A stretch of DNA of 64,000 nucleotides from Alsobacter sp045348435 (GCF_045348435.1 NZ_CP157484.1:186001-250000), one strand, 5' to 3'. Positions 8,412 to 19,074 are shown, counted from the first letter of the stretch. Program-made: numbers and translations. Notes: generated by a model not told the origin, from the letters alone.

Positions 8412-9238
8412 ATGCGAAGCAGCGACGACATTCGGCTTTGGCGCGACGCGAGCCTTCCAGGTCGCCTGGAGCTGCTTCGCGCGTCGGTGACGAACCATCG
8501 CTATCCGGCTCACCAGCACGACGAATTCGTGATCGCGGCGTTCCTGCGCGGGGCCCAGAAGCACCGCATCTCCGGCCATTCCGGCGTCGCGCACGCCGGC
8601 TGCGTGATGGTGATCGCCCCGGGCGAGGTCCACACCGGCGAAGGCGCGGAGGTGGACCGCGTCTGGGAGTATTGCGCCTTCTACCCCAACGTCGAGACCC
8701 TGTCGGACATCGCCGAGGACGTCATCGGCGGCCGGACGGTGAGCTTCGGGGCCGAGCCGCTGATCCAGGACAGGGTCCTGGCCTCGCACCTGCTGGCCGC
8801 CCACCGGGTCGCCGAGCTGTCGCGCGATCCGCTGGAGAAGCAATCGGCCGTGATGGAGGCTTTCGCGTTGCTGATCCGTCGCTACGGACAGATCGCCGGC
8901 CAATGGCGCTCGCCGCCGCCGCGCGACGCCGACATCACCCGCGCGCTGGAGCTGATGAACGCCCGCTACCAGGAGAAGCTCACCGTTCACGAGATCGCCG
9001 CCGAGGTCGGGCTCAGCGAATACCATTTCATGCGCACCTTCCGGATGAAGACGGGCATGACGCTGCATGGCTTCGTCACCCAGCTGCGCCTGCGCCGGGC
9101 CAAGGACCTGCTGGAGAGCGGCGTGACGCCGGCCGAAGCCGCCGTGGCGGTCGGGTTCTTCGACCAGAGCCACTTCACCATACCTTCCGCACCCATGTCG
9201 GACTGACGCCGAAGCGTTTCGCGCAGGCCTGCCGCTGA
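8412..9238 (+). pseudogene. AraC-family transcriptional regulator with a 1-nt frameshift near its 3' end
   Basis: An N-terminal cupin ligand-binding domain (HRYPAHQHDEFVIAAF, then APGEVHTGEGA) is followed by an AraC DNA-binding domain: first HTH LTVHEIAAEVGLSEYHFMRTF, written here as LTVHEIAAEVGL plus SEYHFMRTF, and second HTH starting TPAEAAVAVGFFDQSHF. The frame reads normally to ACC at 9177-9179 and then shifts into a short wrong tail ending at 9206. One added base there restores TFRTHVGLTPKRFAQACR, ending at 9238, which is the expected end of an AraC protein. The start at 8412 has GGGGCGAGG upstream. The shift removes most of the second recognition helix, so the protein as written would be defective; a base-calling error in a C-run is equally possible. 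It is divergent from the cysE-like operon, its likely target. Confidence 0.8.
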
Positions 9239-9321
9239 CTGGACACGAGCCGGTCGCCGTGCGACCGAAGACGCGCGGCTGGGGGCGCCGCGACACTCCG
9301 GCCAGACACGGTGGCGCGACC

Positions 9322-10953
<1,632 letters not shown>

Positions 10954-10965
10954 ACGGGGGACGAC

Positions 10966-11997
10966 ATGAAGCAGACCGTTTTCGAGACGAGCCGCGGCGC
11001 CAGGCTGAAGGTCAGCGCCATGGGCTTCGGGGCCGCGCCGTTGGGCGATCTTTACGAGCGCCTCGACGAGGCCGCCGCGCTCGCCACCGTGGAGGCCGCC
11101 TACGAGGCGAGCGTCACTTTATTCGACGCCTCGCCGCATTACGGCAACGGGTTGGCCGAGGCCCGCTGCGCCGCCGTGCTGCGCCGCTTCCCGCGCGAGG
11201 ACTTCGTGTTCTCCACCAAGGTCGGGCGCGTGATGGAGCCCTTCGCGCCCGTCGAGAAGCCGCGCGACGACGTGGTCGCCCCTGGCTTCGCAGGCGGCTT
11301 CCCGCACCGGGCGCGCATCGACTACTCGTATGACGGGACGATGCGGGCCGTGGAGCAGTCGTTGCTGCGCACCGGCTTCGACCGCATCGACGTCCTGCTG
11401 ATCCATGACGTCGACGTCTGGACCCACGGCGCGGATTACGAGCGCCGCTACGGCGAGGCCATGGAGGGCGCCTATCGGGCGCTGGACGAGCTGCGCCGCA
11501 CCGGCTTTACCAAGGCGATCGGGGTGGGGATCAACGAGGCCGACGTGGCGTCGCGCTTCCTGCGCGAGGGCGACTTCGACGTTGTGCTGCTGGCCGGCCG
11601 CTACTCGCTGCTGGAGCAGCCGGCCTTGACGGAGTTCCTGCCGCTCGCCCTGGAGAAGAAGGTCGGCGTCCTGCTCGGCGGCGTGTTCAATTCCGGCATC
11701 CTGGCGACCGGGCCGGTGGAGGGCGCGAAGTTCAACTATGCGCCCGCGCCCGAGGACGTCATGGAGCGCGTCCGGCGCATCAAGGCCGTCTGCGTCCGGC
11801 ACGGCGTTGGCCTGCGCAGCGCTGCGCTGGCCTTCGCGGCCGCGCACCCGGCCGTGATCTCGGTGGTGATCGGCGCCGTGCGGCCCGAGGAGGTGCGCTT
11901 CAACGCCGCCGACATGGCCGCCGACGTCCCGAGCGCGCTCTGGGCCGACCTGAAGCGCGAAGGCCTCCTGGCCGAAGGCGCGCCGACGCCGGCGTAG
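10966..11997 (+). CDS. Aldo/keto reductase, aldose 1-dehydrogenase-like
   Basis: A 343-residue TIM-barrel NAD(P)H-dependent oxidoreductase. The catalytic tetrad is visible: Asp and Tyr in LFDASPHYGNG, Lys in FSTKVGR and His in LLIHDVDVW. The insertion after the Lys (FAPVEKPRDDVVAPGFAGGF) and the LLIHDVD form are typical of the group that contains D-threo-aldose (fucose) 1-dehydrogenase and pyridoxal 4-dehydrogenase. The substrate is therefore probably an aldose or aldehyde, but cannot be fixed. GGGGGAC precedes the ATG. It is 12 nt after pgi and ends just before a long inverted-repeat element. Confidence 0.88.
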   Translation: MKQTVFETSRGARLKVSAMGFGAAPLGDLYERLDEAAALATVEAAYEASVTLFDASPHYGNGLAEARCAAVLRRFPREDFVFSTKVGRVMEPFAPVEKPRDDVVAPGFAGGFPHRARIDYSYDGTMRAVEQSLLRTGFDRIDVLLIHDVDVWTHGADYERRYGEAMEGAYRALDELRRTGFTKAIGVGINEADVASRFLREGDFDVVLLAGRYSLLEQPALTEFLPLALEKKVGVLLGGVFNSGILATGPVEGAKFNYAPAPEDVMERVRRIKAVCVRHGVGLRSAALAFAAAHPAVISVVIGAVRPEEVRFNAADMAADVPSALWADLKREGLLAEGAPTPA

Positions 11998-12007
11998 CCG
12001 CAGCCTT

Positions 12008-12134
12008 GTCCCTCCCCTGCAGGGGAGGGGGGATCGCGCGCAGCGCGAGACGGGTGGGGCCTTCCTGCGGAAAGGCCCGGCGTCCGCCCCACCCACCGCC
12101 TGCGGCGGTCCCCCCTCCCCAGAGGGGGAGGGAC
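12008..12134. repeat. 127-bp imperfect inverted-repeat element
   Basis: An intergenic palindrome bounded by perfect 10-bp inverted ends, GTCCCTCCCC and GGGGAGGGAC. Inside are GGTGGGGC / GCCCCACC arms and a central spacer around AAAGG. It lies between the aldo/keto reductase gene and ilvD, fills most of the 332-nt gap, and encodes nothing. It resembles the short dispersed palindromic elements common in Rhizobiales genomes; folded as RNA it could also terminate the upstream transcript. The rest of the gap (12135-12329) shows no clear promoter to me. Confidence 0.7.
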
Positions 12135-12329
12135 AGCCGCGGAGCCATCTCGGCTGGTCGCAATGGTTCCATCTTCGCGTCCCTGCTGCAGGCCACGACG
12201 GCTGCAGTTCGCGCCGCCTCCCCGGGTGGTCACATCTGGCATGCGTCCCTCGCCGTGGCTTGCAATTCCCTTTCGCTGAGCCTTGGTGTAGTCGTCGCGC
12301 GCAACGAGAAGACCACCGAGGATCGCCCC

Positions 12330-14189
12330 GTGCCGCATTATCGCTCCCGCACCACCACCCATGGCCGCAACATGGCCGGCGCCCGCGGCCTGTGGCGCGC
12401 CACCGGCATGAAGGACGGCGATTTCGGCAAGCCAATCATCGCGGTGTCGAACTCGTTCACGCAGTTCGTGCCCGGCCACGTGCACCTCAAGGATCTCGGC
12501 CAGCTCGTGGCCCGCGAGATCGAGAAGGCCGGCGGCGTCGCCAAGGAGTTCAACACCATCGCGGTCGACGACGGCATCGCGATGGGCCATGACGGCATGC
12601 TCTACAGCCTGCCGTCGCGCGAGATCATCGCCGACAGCGTCGAATACATGGTCAACGCGCATTGCGCCGACGCCATCGTGTGCATCTCCAACTGCGACAA
12701 GATCACGCCCGGCATGCTGATGGCCGCCATGCGGCTCAACATCCCGGTGGTGTTCGTGTCGGGCGGGCCCATGGAGGCCGGCAAATACGTCGCCGAGCCG
12801 GTTGGGAACGCCGCCGGCGTCACCAAGAAGGTCGATCTCATCGACGCCATGGTGGCGGCCGCCGACGACCGCGTCTCCGACGAGGAGGTGAAGGTCATCG
12901 AGCGCTCGGCCTGCCCGACCTGCGGGTCATGCTCGGGCATGTTCACCGCCAACTCGATGAACTGCCTCACCGAGGCGCTCGGCCTCGCGCTGCCGGGCAA
13001 CGGCTCGACGCTGGCCACGCACGCCGACCGCGAGCGCCTGTTCGTGGAGGCCGGCCACCTCATCGTCGACATCACCAAGCGCTACTACGAGCAGGGCGAC
13101 GAGAGCGTGCTGCCGCGCAACGTCGCGAACTTCAAGTCGTTCGAGAACGCGATGACGCTCGATATCGCGATGGGCGGCTCCACCAACACGGTGCTGCACC
13201 TGCTGGCCGCCGCCTATGAGGGCAAGATCGACTTCACGATGGCGGACATCGACCGCCTCTCGCGCCGGGTGCCGGTGCTGTGCAAGGTCGCCCCCTCGGT
13301 CGCCAACGTCCACATGGAGGACGTGCACCGCGCCGGCGGCATCATGGCGATCCTCGGCCAGCTCGAGCGCGCCGGCCTGATCGACACCAGCATGCCGACC
13401 GTCCACAGCGCCAGCATGGCGGACGCGATCAGCCGCTGGGATGTGTCGCGCACCGAGAGCGAAGCCGTGCGCACCTTCTACCGCGCCGCGCCCGGCGGCG
13501 TGCCGACGCAGACGGCCTTCAGCCAGAGCCGCCGCTACGACGAGCTCGACCTCGACCGCTCGGCCGGCGTGATCCGCGACGCCGAGCACGCCTATTCGAA
13601 GGACGGCGGCCTCGCCGTGCTCACCGGCAACATCGCGCTGGACGGCTGCATCGTGAAGACCGCAGGCGTGGACGCCAGCGTGCTGAAGTTCACCGGTCCG
13701 GCACGCGTCTACGAGAGCCAGGACGCGGCCGTGAAGGGCATCCTGGGCGGCGAGGTGAAGGCCGGCGACGTGGTGGTGATCATCTATGAAGGCCCGCGCG
13801 GCGGCCCCGGCATGCAGGAGATGCTCTACCCGACGAGCTATCTGAAGAGCCGCGGCCTCGGCAAGGCCTGCGCGCTGATCACCGACGGGCGCTTCTCGGG
13901 CGGCACGTCCGGCCTGTCCATCGGTCACTGCTCGCCCGAAGCCGCCGAGGGCGGCCTGATCGGCCTCGTGCGCACCGGCGACACCATCGAAATCGACATC
14001 CCGGAGCGCCGCATCGCGCTGGCGGTGCCGCAGGACGAACTCGACCGCCGCCGCCAGGAGATGGAAGCGCGCGGCCCGCAGGCCTGGAAGCCCGCCCCGC
14101 GCGAGCGCAAGATCACGATGGCGCTGAAGGCCTACGCGGCCCTCACAACCAGCGCCGCCAAGGGCGCGGTGCGGGTCGTGCCGGACTGA
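12330..14189 (+). CDS. ilvD: Dihydroxy-acid dehydratase
   Basis: A 619-residue Fe-S dehydratase of isoleucine, valine and pantothenate synthesis. It converts 2,3-dihydroxy-3-methylbutanoate (or -pentanoate) to the 2-keto acid. The start is GTG at 12330, with GAGGA 7 nt upstream, giving VPHYRSRTTTHGRNMAGARG, the standard IlvD opening; the open frame further 5' runs through the repeat element and is not coding. Cluster cysteines are in CISNCDKITPG and CPTCGSCSGMF, and the conserved YEGPRGGPGMQEM and DGRFSGGTSG blocks are present. The length matches E. coli IlvD. It stands alone with no other ilv genes next to it. Confidence 0.97.
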   Translation: MPHYRSRTTTHGRNMAGARGLWRATGMKDGDFGKPIIAVSNSFTQFVPGHVHLKDLGQLVAREIEKAGGVAKEFNTIAVDDGIAMGHDGMLYSLPSREIIADSVEYMVNAHCADAIVCISNCDKITPGMLMAAMRLNIPVVFVSGGPMEAGKYVAEPVGNAAGVTKKVDLIDAMVAAADDRVSDEEVKVIERSACPTCGSCSGMFTANSMNCLTEALGLALPGNGSTLATHADRERLFVEAGHLIVDITKRYYEQGDESVLPRNVANFKSFENAMTLDIAMGGSTNTVLHLLAAAYEGKIDFTMADIDRLSRRVPVLCKVAPSVANVHMEDVHRAGGIMAILGQLERAGLIDTSMPTVHSASMADAISRWDVSRTESEAVRTFYRAAPGGVPTQTAFSQSRRYDELDLDRSAGVIRDAEHAYSKDGGLAVLTGNIALDGCIVKTAGVDASVLKFTGPARVYESQDAAVKGILGGEVKAGDVVVIIYEGPRGGPGMQEMLYPTSYLKSRGLGKACALITDGRFSGGTSGLSIGHCSPEAAEGGLIGLVRTGDTIEIDIPERRIALAVPQDELDRRRQEMEARGPQAWKPAPRERKITMALKAYAALTTSAAKGAVRVVPD

Positions 14190-14206
14190 CGAGGCTCCCG
14201 GCCTCG
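14190..14206. terminator. Small hairpin between convergent ilvD and amidohydrolase genes
   Basis: CGAGGC-TCCCG-GCCTCG, a 6-bp stem with a 5-nt loop, fills the 21-nt gap between two convergent stop codons. It has no T-tract; position is the main argument. Confidence 0.35.
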
Positions 14207-14210
14207 GGCC

Positions 14211-15050
14211 TCAGGACCCGAAGCCGTAGACCTCCGCCGGGTTGTCGGCGAGGATCATGCGCCGGACCGCCTCGTCCGGCGCCCAGTCCAGCAGGACGTC
14301 CAGCAGCATGGCGTCGTCCGGCGGCGCGCTGACGGAGACATGCGGCCAGTTGCTGGCCCAGAGCATGCGTTCCGGCGCGGCCCGGATCGCCGCCTTGGCG
14401 ATGGCGCCGACATCCGCGAAGAGGGGCGCGCCCGTGACGGAGGTCTCGTAGGGCCCGCTCAACTTCGTCCAGGTCCGGCCGGCGTCGAGGAGGCGCAGCA
14501 GCGCGGCGACGCCCGGATGATCGGTCGGAACCGGGACCAGGAACTTGCCGACATGGTCGATGACCAGCCGGCAGGGGAGGGCGCGCAGCATGGCCTCCCG
14601 CTCGGCGAGGAGCCGGCCGTCCATCTGCAGCTGGACGTGCCAGCCGAACTCGGCGACCCGCGCCGCCACCGGCGCGAGGTCTTCCCAGGGCACGACGCCG
14701 CCCGGCAGCATCTGGAACCGCGCGCCGCAGACGCCGGCGTCGCTCATTCGCCGCAACTCGTCCCGCGTGACGCCGGCGTTCACCACCGCGACGCCCCGCG
14801 TGCGCTCCCGCCCGAGTTCGGCGATCGCCGCGACCGTGCAGGCGTTGTCCGTCCCGTAGGCCGTCGGCTGGACGACGACGCAACGCTCGACGCCCAGGCG
14901 CGCCTGCACGCGCCGATAGGCCTCCACGGTGGCCCAGGCCGGGCCTGGCGTCACGGCCGTCGCCACGGCCGGCTGGGCCGGATCATAGATGTGGATGTGG
15001 CAGTCGCAGGCGCCGGGAGGCGCGGCGAGGGCGGGGCGCATCTGGCTCAT
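14211..15050 (-). CDS. Amidohydrolase, 2-pyrone-4,6-dicarboxylate lactonase-like
   Basis: A 279-residue TIM-barrel metal-dependent hydrolase of the PDC-lactonase/galactarolactone-isomerase group. The N-terminal metal motif is CDCHIHIYD; VIDHVGK, WASNWPHV and DNPAEVYGF follow at the expected places. These enzymes open or isomerise sugar-acid lactones or 2-pyrone lactones in the cytoplasm. Its ATG overlaps the stop of the upstream dehydrogenase gene (ATGA). With that dehydrogenase, a TRAP transporter and a FadR-type regulator it forms one minus-strand operon, consistent with uptake and breakdown of a carboxylated sugar derivative or aromatic-derived acid. The exact substrate is not readable. 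Confidence 0.82.
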   Translation of the reverse strand: MSQMRPALAAPPGACDCHIHIYDPAQPAVATAVTPGPAWATVEAYRRVQARLGVERCVVVQPTAYGTDNACTVAAIAELGRERTRGVAVVNAGVTRDELRRMSDAGVCGARFQMLPGGVVPWEDLAPVAARVAEFGWHVQLQMDGRLLAEREAMLRALPCRLVIDHVGKFLVPVPTDHPGVAALLRLLDAGRTWTKLSGPYETSVTGAPLFADVGAIAKAAIRAAPERMLWASNWPHVSVSAPPDDAMLLDVLLDWAPDEAVRRMILADNPAEVYGFGS

Positions 15051-16030
15051 GGCTGCGGCCTGCGGGACCAGCGGTCGGCGTTAACGGCCCCCTCGGGGAT
15101 TTCGCCGTCCAGAATGGCGCGCACCTGGCGGACCGTATCGAAGGCCTGCGACGCGATAGCCTCGGGCGTCAGCCCGCCGATATGCGGGGTCGCCACCACG
15201 GACTCCAGCCTGGCGATCTCCGGCGAGGGCATCTGGTCCGGCGCGCGCCCGACGTCGAGCGCCGCGCCCGCGATGCGGCCTTCCCGCAGGGCGAGGGCCA
15301 GCGCCGTCTCGTCGACCAGGTTTCCGCGCGAGAGATTGATGAAGACCGCGTCCGGCCGCATGCGGGCGAGAGCGTCGGCCCCGATCAGGTTCTCGGTCTC
15401 CTCGGTGGCGACCGCCAGGCAGATCACGTAGTCGGACCGCCGCAGCAGGTCGTCCAGCCCGACCTGTTCGAAACGCGGGTCGTCGACGGTCGCGTGCGGG
15501 TCGGAGACCACGACGCTCATGCCGATGGCCGCCAGGATCGGCGCGAGATGGCGGGCGATCGCCCCATAGCCGATGAGGCCGGCGGTCGACCCCGCGAGCT
15601 GCCGGCCCATGCGGATCTCCGGCGCCCTGCCGGCCCGGTAGTCGGCGGCGGCGCGCGACACCCCGCGCGAGAGGTCCACCATGAAGCCCAGCGCAAGCTC
15701 GGACACGGCCGCCATGAAGCCCGGCCGGGCGCGCGTCACCAGCACCCCCGCCGCGCTGGCGGCCGCGACGTCGATGTTGCGGACGTCGACCGCCACCCGC
15801 AGGAAGGCCTTGAGGTCGGGCAGGCTGGAGAACGTCTCGGCCGGGCCGGCGGTCATCCGGTCGGCGATGATCAGGTCCATGCCGGCGGCGGCCCGGATCA
15901 GGCTGGGCGGATCGAGCGGCTCGCCGCCTTCGTGCAGGCGCACCTCCGCCATGCGGCGCAGCTCCGCCAGCGCCCGCTCGCCATAGTACTGGGCGCGGGC
16001 CTGGGGCGTATGCGTGAGCAGGATCTTCAT
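15047..16030 (-). CDS. D-2-hydroxyacid dehydrogenase family oxidoreductase
   Basis: A 327-residue NAD(P)-dependent enzyme. The Rossmann motif is GLIGYGAIARHLAPI with SDPHA after strand 2; the substrate-binding Arg is in NLSRGNLVDE and the catalytic His in ATPHIGG. Odd feature: the usual DVFxxEP block, which holds the catalytic Glu that pairs with the His, reads DVGRAPDQMPSPE, so the Glu is not at its normal place. This may mark a subfamily with Asp or a shifted Glu in that role. It overlaps the lactonase-like gene by 4 nt and lies 16 nt after the TRAP permease gene, so it is part of the same operon and probably acts on the imported acid. Confidence 0.85.
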   Translation of the reverse strand: MKILLTHTPQARAQYYGERALAELRRMAEVRLHEGGEPLDPPSLIRAAAGMDLIIADRMTAGPAETFSSLPDLKAFLRVAVDVRNIDVAAASAAGVLVTRARPGFMAAVSELALGFMVDLSRGVSRAAADYRAGRAPEIRMGRQLAGSTAGLIGYGAIARHLAPILAAIGMSVVVSDPHATVDDPRFEQVGLDDLLRRSDYVICLAVATEETENLIGADALARMRPDAVFINLSRGNLVDETALALALREGRIAGAALDVGRAPDQMPSPEIARLESVVATPHIGGLTPEAIASQAFDTVRQVRAILDGEIPEGAVNADRWSRRPQP

Positions 16031-16046
16031 GGGCGGATCCCCGGCG

Positions 16047-17903
16047 TCAGTAGCCGAACGCGTGCGGCAGGGCGAGGCTGATGGCCGGCACGAAGGCGAT
16101 CAGGAGGAGGCAGAGGAACAGCAGGCCCAGATAGCCCAGGATCGGCTTGATCGTCTGCTCGATGGGCACATTGCCGATCAGGCATGCGCCGTAGAGCCCA
16201 AGCCCGAGCGGCGGGGCGAAGAGCCCGATGCCCATGGCGATCACCAGCACGACGCCGAAATGCAGCGGCGCGATGCCGAGCTGCCCGGCGACCGGCACGA
16301 GGAGCGGACCGAAGATGATCAGCGCCGCCGCGCCTTCCAGCACCGATCCCATCACGATCAGGATGGCGATCGACAGCAGCATGAAAAGCCAAGTGCCGCT
16401 CGTCTGCGAGATGCCGACCATCATCTCGGCCACGGCGTGCGGAACCTGCTGCAGCGTCAGCACGAAGGCGAGCGACTGCGCCGCCGCCACGATGAAGAGC
16501 ACCAGCCCCGAGCGGGTGGCCGCGTGCACGAAGCAGCGGGCCGCCTGCGCGAAGGAGAGCTCCCGGAACACGGCGGCCCCGACCGCGATGGCGTAGAGCG
16601 CGGCGAAGGCCGAGATCTCGGTCGCGGTGGCGAAGCCGCTCTTGAATCCGACGAAGATCATCGCGATGAGGCCGAAGGAGACGATGGCTCCCATCCACAT
16701 CCGGCCCGCCGAGCCGGTCGGGATCGCCTCGGCGGCCTCGGCCGACTTGGTCCCGAACAGGATCGAGACCGCCACGAGGGCGGCGGCCATCAGCCCGGCC
16801 GGCAACAGGCCGGCCATGAAGAGCCCGCCGATCGACAGGTTGGCGACGAAGCCCAGGATGATCAGGTTGATGCAGGGCGGGATGGTCTCGGCCATGACGG
16901 CGGAGGCCGCCAGCAGCGCCACCGCGGCGCCCGGGTTCTGCTTCGACCGGCGCGCCGCCGGGATCAGCACCGAGCCGACCGCCGCGACGTCCGCCATCTT
17001 GGAGCCCGAGATGCCGGAGAACAGCACCATCGCGGTCACCATGACGACGTTGAGCCCGCCGCGCATGCGTCCGACCAGCCGCTGCAGCAGCTCGATGAGG
17101 CGCACGGACATGCCGTTCGCCTCCATCAGGTATCCGACCAGGATGAAGAACGGGATGGCCAGGAGCACGAAATTGTCGATGCCGCGCGCCATCTGCTGGG
17201 CGAAGATCACGCCGGGCAGCGAGCCCTCGACCCAGACATAGATGAGCGCCGCCAGCGCCAGCGCGAAGCCGATCGGCAAACCGCCCACGAGGGTCAGCGC
17301 GAAGCCGGCCAGCATGAGCGTGCGGGCGGACGGCGCGGCGTCGGGCGACACGACGTCCCAGGCGACATAGAGCGCCGCGACGCCCAGAACGCAGACCAGC
17401 CCGGCGACGATCTCCCGGGTGGGGCGGCGCATGACGATGTCGGCCGAGAACAGCGCCATGCAGGCCGCGCCCGCGCCCATCGGGTAAAAGGTCCACTCCA
17501 GCGGAAGGCCGGAACCGGTGGTCTGGCCCGTGGTCAGCCAGCCGAGCTTGAGAGCGTTCCAGGCCGCGTAGGCCGAGACGACGAGCATCAGGATCGCGCC
17601 CGCCGCATCCGCCATGCGGCGGATTCCGGTCGGCATCCGGTCGACGAAGAACGCGACGCCGGGATTTTCGCCCCGCGCCAGGGCGCTGGCGGCGCCGAAG
17701 AAGCTCGACCCCACCATCAGCCCGCGGGCCACGTCGTCGGACCACTCCACGGGCGCGTTGAACAGCGAGCGCAGCAGCACCGAGCCGATCACCACCACGA
17801 GGTCGGCGGCCAGCAGGGCCGCCGCCAGCACGTCGGTGGCGGCCAGAAGAGCCTGGGCGGCCGGCCGCGCGGCGCGGCCGGGGAGTGCGACGGCGCCGGC
17901 CAT
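16047..17903 (-). CDS. TRAP transporter permease, fused small and large subunits (DctQM)
   Basis: A 618-residue inner-membrane protein. The first 170 residues are a DctQ-type four-helix subunit, with the characteristic VEWSDDVARGLMVGSSFFGAA. About residue 190 onward is a DctM-type subunit, with FFILVGYLMEANGMS, GISGSKMADVAAVGSVLIPA, ETIPPCINLIILG and GLFAPPLGLGLYG. Together with the periplasmic DctP encoded just upstream it makes a sodium- or proton-driven importer of small organic acids. QM fusions are known in the family. The start overlaps nothing; DctP ends 9 nt before it. Confidence 0.93.
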   Translation of the reverse strand: MAGAVALPGRAARPAAQALLAATDVLAAALLAADLVVVIGSVLLRSLFNAPVEWSDDVARGLMVGSSFFGAASALARGENPGVAFFVDRMPTGIRRMADAAGAILMLVVSAYAAWNALKLGWLTTGQTTGSGLPLEWTFYPMGAGAACMALFSADIVMRRPTREIVAGLVCVLGVAALYVAWDVVSPDAAPSARTLMLAGFALTLVGGLPIGFALALAALIYVWVEGSLPGVIFAQQMARGIDNFVLLAIPFFILVGYLMEANGMSVRLIELLQRLVGRMRGGLNVVMVTAMVLFSGISGSKMADVAAVGSVLIPAARRSKQNPGAAVALLAASAVMAETIPPCINLIILGFVANLSIGGLFMAGLLPAGLMAAALVAVSILFGTKSAEAAEAIPTGSAGRMWMGAIVSFGLIAMIFVGFKSGFATATEISAFAALYAIAVGAAVFRELSFAQAARCFVHAATRSGLVLFIVAAAQSLAFVLTLQQVPHAVAEMMVGISQTSGTWLFMLLSIAILIVMGSVLEGAAALIIFGPLLVPVAGQLGIAPLHFGVVLVIAMGIGLFAPPLGLGLYGACLIGNVPIEQTIKPILGYLGLLFLCLLLIAFVPAISLALPHAFGY

Positions 17904-17912
17904 GGCGGCTCC

Positions 17913-18941
17913 TCAGCTCTGGACGGCCCGGATCGCGTCGACGATCGGCTTGGCCTCCGGCCGCGCCTTGACGAAGGCCTCGGTCTGCGGCGCGACGCGC
18001 TTGCGGAAGGCCTCGCGGTCGCAGTCGATGATGGTGACGCCCTTCTGGGTCAGCACGTCCAGCGCCTCCTTCTCGACCGCGAGCCCGTGGGTGCGCGTGT
18101 CGGCGGCGGCCTTCTGCGCGGCGTCCACGAAGGCGTCGCGCAGCTTGGGCTCCATGCGGCCGAAGGTGCTCTCGCTGAAATAGACCGCGAGAGGCGAGAA
18201 ATTGTGCTGGGTCAGGCTGTAGAACTTGGCCGTCTCGAAAAATTTGCTGGCCACCACGGTCGGAGGGTCGTGCTCCAGCCCGTCGAGCACGCCGGCCTGC
18301 AGGCCCGTATAGATCTCGCCGAAGGCGAGCGGCGTGGCCGCGGCGCCCATGAGGCGCAGGCATTCGGTGATGACCGGGTTGGGGAGCGTGCGGATCTTCA
18401 GGCCGCTGAGATCCTCCGGCGTCTTCACGGCCTTCTTGGCCAGGACGCTGCGCGATCCGAAATTGTAGGCCCAGGCCAGCACGCGGATGTTCGCGTTCTT
18501 CAACAGCGCAGCCTCGATCGGCTTGGCCGCGCCGGCGTCGAACGCCTTGGTCTGCTGCGGGAAGCTCGAGAACAGGTAGCCGAGGTCGAATGTGCCCACG
18601 AGCGGCACCAGGTTGGCCGAGATCGACGAGCCCGACACCATCATGTCGATCACGCCCAGCTTGACCGAGTTGATGACGTCGATCTCCTGGCCGAGCTGGT
18701 TGTCCGGGAAGAACGCCACCTCGACCTGCTCGCCGAGCCCGTTCGCCTTCAATTGCTTGACCAGGTTTTCGTAATAAACGCGCCCATTGGCGTATTTGGG
18801 GTCGTTGGCCTGCGACGAGGAGAGCTTCAGCTTCATCGTGGCGGCCGAGGCGCGGCCGATGAGGGCGGGCGCGAAGGCGGCGCCGGCGGCGAGTGCGGCC
18901 GAATTGCGCAGCAGCGAGCGGCGGGACAGGGATCCGGTCAT
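17913..18941 (-). CDS. TRAP transporter periplasmic solute-binding protein (DctP)
   Basis: A 342-residue periplasmic receptor. The N-terminus carries a twin-arginine signal (LSRRSLLRNSAALAAGAAF to GRASA), so export is probably by Tat. The family core is present: FFPDNQLGQEIDVINSVKLG, GLKIRTLPNPVITE (with the Arg that usually salt-bridges a substrate carboxylate) and ALDGLEHD-type sequence, here AGVLDGLEHDPPT. The start at 18941 is chosen over GTG 18974 because GGAGGAAA lies 5-6 nt upstream and the signal begins there. It is the first gene of the TRAP/dehydrogenase/lactonase operon and divergent from the FadR-type regulator, with a palindrome in the gap. Confidence 0.92.
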   Translation of the reverse strand: MTGSLSRRSLLRNSAALAAGAAFAPALIGRASAATMKLKLSSSQANDPKYANGRVYYENLVKQLKANGLGEQVEVAFFPDNQLGQEIDVINSVKLGVIDMMVSGSSISANLVPLVGTFDLGYLFSSFPQQTKAFDAGAAKPIEAALLKNANIRVLAWAYNFGSRSVLAKKAVKTPEDLSGLKIRTLPNPVITECLRLMGAAATPLAFGEIYTGLQAGVLDGLEHDPPTVVASKFFETAKFYSLTQHNFSPLAVYFSESTFGRMEPKLRDAFVDAAQKAAADTRTHGLAVEKEALDVLTQKGVTIIDCDREAFRKRVAPQTEAFVKARPEAKPIVDAIRAVQS

Positions 18942-19000
18942 GTCGTTTCCTCCAGAGGCGGGTCTCGCGCCCACTCTCGTCGATGAGTCTCTGAACGGAC

Positions 19001-19015
19001 TTCATCTGGGATGAA
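19001..19015. promoter_or_regulatory. Palindromic operator candidate for the divergent FadR-type regulator
   Basis: TTCATC-TGG-GATGAA is a perfect 6-3-6 palindrome in the 133-nt gap between dctP and the regulator gene. It is 60 nt from each start and in the only AT-richer part of the gap. FadR-family regulators bind short hyphenated palindromes of this size and usually repress the operon beside them and themselves. Confidence 0.5.
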
Positions 19016-19074
19016 TGTAAGACTAGATTGCAGAGGTCGGCAAGCCGCGTCGCACGGACCACACGAAGGCACGC

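Noticed and set aside
12008..12134. CRISPR or tandem-repeat array
   Set aside because: The element is one inverted repeat, not regularly spaced direct repeats; no CRISPR array or cas gene is present in the window.
16014..18986. A 990-codon open frame on the plus strand opposite the TRAP transporter genes
   Set aside because: It is His/Arg/Gly/Asp-rich without domains, and the opposite strand encodes a clear TRAP permease and binding protein. Long antisense frames are expected at this GC content.
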